Source: Candidatus Rifleibacteriota bacterium
GTDB lineage: Bacteria; Muiribacteriota; Ozemobacteria; Ozemobacterales; Ozemobacteraceae
DNA length: 5,041 nucleotides
NCBI GenBank assembly: GCA_028691595.1
Contig: JAQUZA010000277.1
Location: 1-5,041, forward strand
Direction: 5' to 3'
Position numbers and translations under genes: made by a program. This document shows positions 1-5,041 of the stretch, one piece after another. The notes under the pieces were generated by a model, which ran no database searches, had not been told where the DNA came from, and saw only the letters and a program-made list of their open reading frames with translations. How positions within the stretch are numbered: position 1 is the stretch's first letter; each line of letters opens with the position of its first letter.

Positions 1-267
1 CTCCATGACCCGGGTAAAACAACGATCCATGGAAAACGTTAAATCTCCGTTGCGTAACATTCGCTGCATACGCTTGCTAAGCCGGAAAGTTGCAAGTTCG
101 AAAATTGCTCTCGGATCTGGAGACCACCACGATATGGGGTGCACTGACCATGGAAAAATTCCGTTTGAATAAGCCTGCAGCAGCGTGTCAGGCTTAAGAT
201 CGCCGCCCAGTGCAAGCAGCCCATCGTCATCAGCTTCGTTCGGTTCAGGAAAAACTATTTTATACAT
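1..267 (-). CDS. aat: Leucyl/phenylalanyl-tRNA--protein transferase, N-terminal part (runs off window)
   Basis: Cytoplasmic enzyme that moves Leu or Phe from aminoacyl-tRNA onto the N-terminal Arg or Lys of proteins, creating N-degrons read by ClpS/ClpAP. I translated this frame by hand: it is open from ATG at 265-267 to the window edge with no stop, giving 89 residues. The family signature is clear: GLLALGGDL at residues 16-24, LLQAYSNGIFPW at 29-40 and WWSPDPRAIF at 47-56. A segment resembling the family's next conserved helix/strand follows (LSKRMQRML at 63-71, then TFSMDRCF at 77-84). The complete family is usually about 200-240 residues, so more than half, including the C-terminal acetyltransferase-like (GNAT-fold) core, lies outside. 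The start is chosen because the homology begins a few residues after this ATG and no in-frame start exists between it and the terminator stem. No good Shine-Dalgarno precedes it. Gene identity is confident; exact start moderately so. Confidence 0.93.
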   Translation of the reverse strand, partial: MYKIVFPEPNEADDDGLLALGGDLKPDTLLQAYSNGIFPWSVHPISWWSPDPRAIFELATFRLSKRMQRMLRNGDLTFSMDRCFTRVME

Positions 268-274
268 GTCCGGT

Positions 275-322
275 AAAAAATCAAAACAGGGAACCTTTGA
301 ACAGGCCCCCTGTTTTGATTTT
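275..322 (-). terminator. Intrinsic terminator after the MBL-fold gene
   Basis: Bases 277-291 and 308-322 are perfect reverse complements, giving a 15-bp stem around a 16-nt loop. The inner part is G/C-containing (CAGGG/CCCTG) and the outer part is A/T-rich. Reading on the minus strand, the stem runs directly into six T (275-280). This is the expected form of a Rho-independent terminator for the gene whose stop codon is at 337-339, 15 bp upstream of the stem. On the plus strand the stem ends in TTTT, so weak termination in that direction is possible, but no plus-strand gene is present. The T tract ends 7 bp before the aat start codon, so the hairpin occupies the whole aat 5' region. Confidence 0.85.
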
Positions 323-336
323 GCTTAACTGAATTA

Positions 337-2853
337 TTAATTGCCTTGATGCAGACTGTCGAAACGATAGATCTGATCGATTTGCATTTTAAGATCGTCA
401 ACTGGAGTGCCCTGATGTTCATCGAGCATAGAACCTATTTCACTTAGAGCATGGCGGTCATAATCAACTTCACGACGAACCTTTTTCATGACCGTTTTTG
501 AAATAGCCTCATAGCGCTCGGCGCGAACCTCCAGGTCTGTTTCCTGGTCAAGTTCAGCGATGTAGCGAACTAGAGCTTTAACAGTTTTTTCTTTGCCAAG
601 ACTCAGCCATTTAACCACATTACGGTTGAAGGTGGCTGTCATTTTATCGCCATTGCTGGCATAGTAGCTGTCCTGGTAGAAGGGTTCACCAAAGCATGCA
701 ACACGCCCGAAGCCGAGATCTTCACCGGCGGCCAACGGAATAGGGAGCAGTGGAGTATGGCTGGCGTAAATATAGCCATCGCTCATGGCATCAGATTCAG
801 TATTGTATGAATCTTCATCGCCACTGGCAAATATGAACAGATTTTTCGAAGCTTTGAGACCCTTGTTCTGGGAATTGATAAAAGTGCAGCTGCTGCGTAC
901 CAGAAGCTTGGTGACATCGGTGCCGGTAATTTCGGCGGCCGGGAAGGTCTTTATGAACATGCGCCAGGGCGGCCCGATATTATCGGTCGGGTCACAGGCC
1001 TGGTCATCGTTAAACCTGATTTTGCTGCCGATACCTTTGAGAATCGAATTGAACATATCAGGATTTGAAAGATTCTTATAGTCAGATTGACCAAACATCA
1101 TGAGTGAACCGCCGCCTGAAACGTATTTTTTAAGGGCAGTCACTTCTGTAGCCTTGTAGTCGACGGTAGGGTGCGGAAGCATTATTACAAAAGCATCTTT
1201 AATGCTTTCATAAGTCATGGCCTTGGAAATACTTGCCATTTGAAAACCGTGGCTGCGAAACAGGTCCATTTTCATGCCGGCAAAACGCCCGGTAAAGTAA
1301 TCTTTGTTGCCATGAGTACAGTCAACCAGGATCATCTTTGGCTCGACGGTAACAAAAGTCGAAAAAGTATCGATAATGGTGCTGCCCTGTTTAAGGATAG
1401 CAATTATTTCAACCGGGCCAATCCAGTCGATCTGGGTGGGAAGAACGGCTTCAACTTCAGAAGCTGCCGGAACACTGGCAAATTTAACTTTGTCGATGAG
1501 ATTCGAGGCATCCATGGCTGAATGGTAAACTTCAAGGGTCAGAGCCTTGGAGGGTGTTTCTGCCGGATTGTTCACTGGAACATGGATCTTGAATGGGTGC
1601 TTCATGTAGATGCGGTCATAATTGGCGCTGACCTTGCTGATTTTTGGCAATGGATCGCCAGAACCGGCCGGAGTTGTAATCGATGCTTCTAATGAAATCA
1701 GTTTTTCGGGTTCACGGGGGTCTTTTGAAATGGCAACGTATTTATAAGTTGTCGATGGTTTGAGGCCGGTAAGAGTAACGGTGTGAACCTTCACGCCATG
1801 CAACAATTCTTTGCTCTGGTTAAGAGAGCTGACCCCGTAGTTAACAAGGGTGGTAGCGGGGCGGTTGGTTTCCCATTGGATGGTGGCTGAATTGGCGGTA
1901 AGAGAAATTACCTTGGGTTTTGAAGCAAATTCAAGGGGGCTGTTGTTGGTAACAAAAGTAACGGTTTTGCCGTCGGTATAACTCTCGACAGTACCGTCAT
2001 TGTCAGTTCTGAAAACAGTCATCTTATAGTAGTCATAAATGTCGAGAACTGCCTGGGTCGGGTGACCGAATGAATTGCCTTTGCCGGCACTGATTACGCC
2101 ATAGCCTGGCTGCACTATATCCATGAAGGCATGCATAGAAGATGTTTTGCTGCCATGATGGCCAGATTTGAGAACAGTGCTGGCGAGCTTTTTGCCGTGC
2201 AGGGATATCATTTCGGTTTCGGCTTTCTTTTCGGCATCACCAGTGAAAAGGTAACTGATATTGCCGGCGGTTGCCTTGATAACGACAGAAAGCTCATTGG
2301 GATTAGTCTTCAATACATCTGAAGGAGTTGATTCTTCGCGGTTTACATCGCAATAAAGCACTTCGGCTTTAATGCCTTCACCCCAGTCAAGAAGTTCGCC
2401 GAGTTTTGCGTGGCGATAGGGGATTTTGTTCTCCATTATCAGGGTTCGCAGCTGGCCATAAATAAGGGCATCGTTGCCGCCCTTGGTTGTTGCACCTTCT
2501 GAAGAAACCTCAGAGTCGTTTGAATAAATGAATTCACCAAACTTGAATTCTTTGATCAGATCAATGAAACCACCAAAGTGATCGCGATGAGGGTGGGTAA
2601 TAATGGCCTGATCAATGCGTTTGATTCCTTCTTTTTTGAGATAGGGAATGATATACCTGATGGCCGCACTGCGATTGTCGTCGCCTGCGTCGATCATGAT
2701 GGTTTTTTCGGCCGATCGTATCAGGATACAATCGCCCTGGTGTACGTCAAGAAATGTTACCCGCAGGAGGGGCGCTTCGTTGGCATATGCCGTAGAAACC
2801 AGCAATACAGCCAGTGTCAACAGTATGCCTATTCGCGCGAAACAATGATTCAT
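337..2853 (-). CDS. Exported ComEC-like MBL-fold hydrolase with FN3 and amidotransferase-like domains
   Basis: Complete 838-residue protein of unknown substrate. Residues 1-24 form a Sec signal peptide (short basic n-region, hydrophobic stretch at 9-20, AYA before probable cleavage at 24/25), so it is probably exported; no other membrane segment is evident. Residues 28-300 are an MBL domain most like the C-terminal domain of ComEC/Rec2: FLDVHQGDC at 34-42, metal-site THPHRDH at 86-92 (H87, H89, D91, H92), FTGDAE at 203-208 with bridging Asp206, GHHGSKTSS at 231-239, and GHP at 263-265. Residues about 311-394 look like a fibronectin III / purple-acid-phosphatase-N-type beta sandwich (IQWETNRPATTLVNYG, then LTGLKPSTTYKY). 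Residues about 400-500 are probably another beta domain. Residues about 505-752 resemble the class I glutamine-amidotransferase-like / DUF4350-type fold (ILVDCTHGN; YVSGGGSLMMFG; GFGRVACFGEPF), without a recognisable Cys-His-Glu triad. The tail, 755-838, is charged and helical. Hydrolysis is inferred from the intact metal ligands; DNA, nucleotide and phosphodiester substrates all remain open. The ATG has a strong ribosome binding site and its own promoter. Confidence 0.9.
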   Translation of the reverse strand: MNHCFARIGILLTLAVLLVSTAYANEAPLLRVTFLDVHQGDCILIRSAEKTIMIDAGDDNRSAAIRYIIPYLKKEGIKRIDQAIITHPHRDHFGGFIDLIKEFKFGEFIYSNDSEVSSEGATTKGGNDALIYGQLRTLIMENKIPYRHAKLGELLDWGEGIKAEVLYCDVNREESTPSDVLKTNPNELSVVIKATAGNISYLFTGDAEKKAETEMISLHGKKLASTVLKSGHHGSKTSSMHAFMDIVQPGYGVISAGKGNSFGHPTQAVLDIYDYYKMTVFRTDNDGTVESYTDGKTVTFVTNNSPLEFASKPKVISLTANSATIQWETNRPATTLVNYGVSSLNQSKELLHGVKVHTVTLTGLKPSTTYKYVAISKDPREPEKLISLEASITTPAGSGDPLPKISKVSANYDRIYMKHPFKIHVPVNNPAETPSKALTLEVYHSAMDASNLIDKVKFASVPAASEVEAVLPTQIDWIGPVEIIAILKQGSTIIDTFSTFVTVEPKMILVDCTHGNKDYFTGRFAGMKMDLFRSHGFQMASISKAMTYESIKDAFVIMLPHPTVDYKATEVTALKKYVSGGGSLMMFGQSDYKNLSNPDMFNSILKGIGSKIRFNDDQACDPTDNIGPPWRMFIKTFPAAEITGTDVTKLLVRSSCTFINSQNKGLKASKNLFIFASGDEDSYNTESDAMSDGYIYASHTPLLPIPLAAGEDLGFGRVACFGEPFYQDSYYASNGDKMTATFNRNVVKWLSLGKEKTVKALVRYIAELDQETDLEVRAERYEAISKTVMKKVRREVDYDRHALSEIGSMLDEHQGTPVDDLKMQIDQIYRFDSLHQGN

Positions 2854-2862
2854 ACTCTTATA

Positions 2863-2868
2863 CTCCTT
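2863..2868 (-). promoter_or_regulatory. Ribosome binding site of the MBL-fold gene
   Basis: The minus strand reads AAGGAG here, 9 nt before the ATG at 2851-2853. This near-perfect Shine-Dalgarno sequence at normal spacing, together with the signal peptide starting at that ATG, fixes the start of the 838-residue protein. Confidence 0.88.
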
Positions 2869-2882
2869 ATACGCGCAAGACT

Positions 2883-2901
2883 CAGGCTTAGGGCAAGCCT
2901 G
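2883..2901 (-). other. Small hairpin in the leader of the MBL-fold gene
   Basis: CAGGCTT and AAGCCTG form a perfect 7-bp stem with a 5-nt loop. It lies between the predicted transcription start (near 2910) and the ribosome binding site, so it would be in the mRNA leader. No T tract follows on the minus strand, so it is not a terminator for nrdJ. It might stabilise the mRNA 5' end or be an operator-like inverted repeat. It is too short to assign a role. Confidence 0.35.
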
Positions 2902-2916
2902 GAATGCTTTTAATAA

Positions 2917-2945
2917 ATTCTACTGAGAAATGTGGCTAGTGTCAA
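2917..2945 (-). promoter_or_regulatory. Sigma70-type promoter of the MBL-fold gene
   Basis: Reading the minus strand, a perfect -35 hexamer TTGACA (2940-2945) is followed by exactly 17 bp and then the -10 hexamer TAGAAT (2917-2922), one mismatch from TATAAT. Transcription would start near 2910, giving a leader of about 57 nt that contains the 2883-2901 hairpin and the AAGGAG site. It sits in the intergenic gap directly upstream of the MBL-fold gene and points into it, implying expression independent of nrdJ. No activator or repressor site is recognisable beyond the leader hairpin. Confidence 0.75.
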
Positions 2946-3008
2946 TGCAACGGACCATTTAATTTTAAACTGAAAGATGGAAATTTGCATTTCAACCATG
3001 GGTCAGGG

Positions 3009-5041
3009 TTAGCCGCATTTTGAGAAACCGCAATTTTTGCAGATTACACAGCCCCCATCATGCTCAAGACCTTCACCACATTCAGGGCAGGACACTCCTG
3101 ATTCCGGGTTATCCAGCATCAGGTCTTTCTTTCCAGATGGTCTTGTTTCTGGAATGAGCTGGGATGGTTTCCCAAAGGTGTCTTTGGCGCTGAGATGATA
3201 TTGTTCAAGAGCTTTGCCAATGGCATCCGGACACGAGAGCACTTTGATGCCACCGGATATAGCTGCTTTTTTGATTGTCGACATGCATCTGATACCCTTG
3301 AGCTGATCGATGATTTCCTGAACATCGACCCCGGCCCGAAGAGCCATGGATATCAGCCGGGCCGCAGCCTCTGATTGAGAAGGACATCCGCCGTTGCGCC
3401 CAAGGCTTGTGAAAACTTCACAAATTCCCTTCTCGTCACTGTTTACTGTAACGTACAGATTGCCACAGCCTATTTTAACTCGTTCGGTAACCCCAACGGT
3501 ACGTTCGGGGCGTGCCCTGGGAGTAACTTTTTGAGCCTCACTTGCAGAACCCTGTTTGCCCTTTTTGCCTTTGCCGACATTAAGCACCTGCTCGTCCCTT
3601 GAACCATCGCGATAAACGGTAACCCCTTTGCAGTTAAGCGTATGGGCAAGTTTGAAAACGGTCTCGACATCTTGTTTGGTCGCTTCGAAAGGAAAGTTGA
3701 CCGTCTTGCTGACCGCATTGTCTGTATGTTTTTGAAAGGCTGCCTGCATGCGAATGTGCCATTCAGGAGAAATCAGGTGGCTGGTGACAAAAACCCGGGC
3801 GACATCTTCGGGTATCTGGCTGAAACCTTTTAAATTTCCCTGGTGGGCGATCTTTTCCATCAGGTCCTCAGAATAAAACCCGCGATCACGAGCTACTCTA
3901 ACAAAGTCATTGTGCACTTCAAGCAGTTTTTCGTTGTCCATGACATGTTTTTCATAGGCAATGGCAAACAGTGGTTCTACTCCGCTTGAACAGCCGGAAA
4001 TCATGCTGATTGTGCCGGTCGGGGCTATGGTGGTAACCGTTGCATTGCGCATTGGCTGCATCTTTTTTTCCGCAAAGATTGATTTTTCGAAATTAGGAAA
4101 AGCTCCGCGTTCCTTGGCAAGTTCCTGAGAGGCAGACCAAGCCTCACGTTTGATAAAACCCATAACCGAATCTGCAAGTTCAAGAGCCTTTTCAGAATCG
4201 TAGGCTATGTTCATTTTAATCAGCATATCTGCCCATCCCATTACTCCAAGGCCAATCTTGCGGTTTGACTTTGTGGTTTTGTCAATTTCCTGTATAGGGT
4301 AGCGGTTCTGATCGATTACATTGTCGAGAAAGCGAACAGCAAGGTGTACAACTTCCCGCAGCCTTGAATATTCAATCTCAGGAGCAGCTTTGTCGATATT
4401 CACAAAGCGGGCCAGGTTTATCGAGCCAAGATTGCAGGATTCATATGGCAAAAGTGGCTGTTCGCCACATGGATTGGTAGATTCAATTTCTCCTACGGCC
4501 GGTGTTGGCTGGAAACGATTGATACGATCGATAAAAACAATTCCGGGTTCGCCATTTCGCCAGGCGCGCTCAACAATCATGTGAAAAACTTTGCTGGCTT
4601 TCAACGAATGAACTATTTCCTTTGATCTGGGGTTGATCAGGTTATATTCGCCATCGCGTTCAAGGGCTTCCATAAACTGGTCGGTTATGGCAATGGAAAT
4701 ATTGAAGTTGGTAAGTTCGTTATTCTTTTCCTTGCAGGTAATAAATTCAAGAATGTCGGGGTGGTCAACGCGCAGAATGCCCATATTGGCACCGCGTCGG
4801 GTGCCACCCTGTTTTATGGTTTCAGTGGCAACATTAAAGACTTTCATAAAGGAAATCGGCCCGGAACTGACACCGCTTGTTGAAGAAACCAGGTCATTGG
4901 CGGGACGCAGTCGCGAAAAGCTGAAGCCGGTACCACCGCCGGATTTATGAATCAGGGCAGCGTTTTTTACTGCGTCAAAGATACCTTCCATAGAGTCTTC
5001 AACCGGCAGCACGAAGCAGGCCGAAAGCTGGCCGAGCTCTT
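3009..5041 (-). CDS. nrdJ: Adenosylcobalamin-dependent (class II) ribonucleoside-diphosphate reductase, lacking N-terminus
   Basis: Reduces ribonucleotides to deoxyribonucleotides in the cytoplasm using a radical made from coenzyme B12. The frame is open to the window edge; 676 residues are visible (numbered here from codon 5037-5039). The radical site is NPCGE at 189-193 (N189, thiyl Cys191, E193). The reducing pair is Cys8 (LSACF) and Cys202 (SCNLGS), with the 183- and 11-residue spacings typical of the Thermotoga-type enzyme. PTGTIS lies at 340-345. A Lys/Gly-rich linker (about 487-512) leads to a TSCPD-type domain (GCGNLYVTV at 524; GGCPSQSEAAARLI at 550-563). The tail is Cys-rich: CPECG with C651 and C654, then C664, C667, C670 and C675 near the C-terminus, suggesting a zinc ribbon and/or swinging-arm cysteines that re-reduce the active site. 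About 130 or more N-terminal residues, including any ATP-cone, are missing. GTG at 5010-5012 is an internal Val, not a start. The stop is TAA at 3009-3011; no clear terminator follows. Confidence 0.95.
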   Translation of the reverse strand, partial: ELGQLSACFVLPVEDSMEGIFDAVKNAALIHKSGGGTGFSFSRLRPANDLVSSTSGVSSGPISFMKVFNVATETIKQGGTRRGANMGILRVDHPDILEFITCKEKNNELTNFNISIAITDQFMEALERDGEYNLINPRSKEIVHSLKASKVFHMIVERAWRNGEPGIVFIDRINRFQPTPAVGEIESTNPCGEQPLLPYESCNLGSINLARFVNIDKAAPEIEYSRLREVVHLAVRFLDNVIDQNRYPIQEIDKTTKSNRKIGLGVMGWADMLIKMNIAYDSEKALELADSVMGFIKREAWSASQELAKERGAFPNFEKSIFAEKKMQPMRNATVTTIAPTGTISMISGCSSGVEPLFAIAYEKHVMDNEKLLEVHNDFVRVARDRGFYSEDLMEKIAHQGNLKGFSQIPEDVARVFVTSHLISPEWHIRMQAAFQKHTDNAVSKTVNFPFEATKQDVETVFKLAHTLNCKGVTVYRDGSRDEQVLNVGKGKKGKQGSASEAQKVTPRARPERTVGVTERVKIGCGNLYVTVNSDEKGICEVFTSLGRNGGCPSQSEAAARLISMALRAGVDVQEIIDQLKGIRCMSTIKKAAISGGIKVLSCPDAIGKALEQYHLSAKDTFGKPSQLIPETRPSGKKDLMLDNPESGVSCPECGEGLEHDGGCVICKNCGFSKCG

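Noticed and set aside
39..230. 63-residue minus-strand open frame near the low-coordinate end
   Set aside because: It overlaps aat in another frame, and its translation has no recognisable motif, while the aat frame has several family signatures.
785..2913. Plus-strand open frames of 63-116 residues opposite the MBL-fold gene
   Set aside because: They are antisense shadows of a well-supported 838-residue gene, with no recognisable motifs or ribosome binding sites of their own noticed.
2883..2914. Plus-strand intrinsic terminator made by the 7-bp hairpin with downstream TTTT
   Set aside because: The T run is short and separated from the stem, and no plus-strand gene exists to be terminated.
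2946..3008. Possible terminator for nrdJ
   Set aside because: Only a weak 5-bp stem (GAAAT/ATTTC on the minus strand) is visible, and no T tract follows it. Termination may be Rho-dependent or absent.
3119..4950. Short open frames on both strands inside nrdJ
   Set aside because: They overlap a strongly conserved enzyme in other frames, and their translations look like composition artefacts.
5010..5012. GTG as the start codon of the RNR gene
   Set aside because: The frame stays open upstream to the window edge and encodes ELGQLSACF, which includes a conserved redox cysteine of class II RNR; this GTG is an internal valine.
1..5041. Mobile element, CRISPR array, defence island or retron-like structure
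   Set aside because: No direct repeats, spacer arrays, transposase, integrase or reverse transcriptase motifs were seen; the only notable inverted repeats are the terminator and the leader hairpin.

Overview
The window reads as ordinary bacterial chromosome, with three protein genes all on the minus strand and both outer genes cut by the window edges. From high to low coordinate (the direction of transcription) they are: (1) most of an adenosylcobalamin-dependent class II ribonucleotide reductase (nrdJ), missing its N-terminus; (2) a complete 838-residue exported protein with a ComEC-like metallo-beta-lactamase (MBL) domain, a fibronectin type III-like domain and a glutamine-amidotransferase-like domain; (3) the first 89 codons of leucyl/phenylalanyl-tRNA--protein transferase (aat), which runs off the low-coordinate end.

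The organism cannot be named from this sequence. A B12-dependent, oxygen-indifferent RNR fits an anaerobe or facultative anaerobe. Aat (bacterial N-end rule) and a classical Sec signal peptide fit a Gram-negative-type bacterium. The promoter and ribosome binding site of the middle gene are of the standard housekeeping bacterial type. There is no tRNA, rRNA, CRISPR array, insertion sequence, integrase or phage gene, and no sign of recent transfer.

The 155 bp between nrdJ and the MBL gene hold a near-consensus sigma70-type promoter (TTGACA, 17 bp, TAGAAT), a small leader hairpin and a strong AAGGAG ribosome binding site, so the MBL gene looks independently transcribed. The 69 bp between the MBL gene and aat hold a 15-bp stem followed by six T on the transcribed strand. 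This is a convincing intrinsic terminator, ending only 7 bp before the aat start codon, which lacks a good ribosome binding site.

The three genes do not form an obvious pathway: deoxynucleotide synthesis, an extracytoplasmic hydrolase of unknown substrate, and N-degron tagging. I see no convincing new multi-gene system. The least ordinary item is the domain architecture of the exported MBL protein; the next is the terminator/aat start arrangement.
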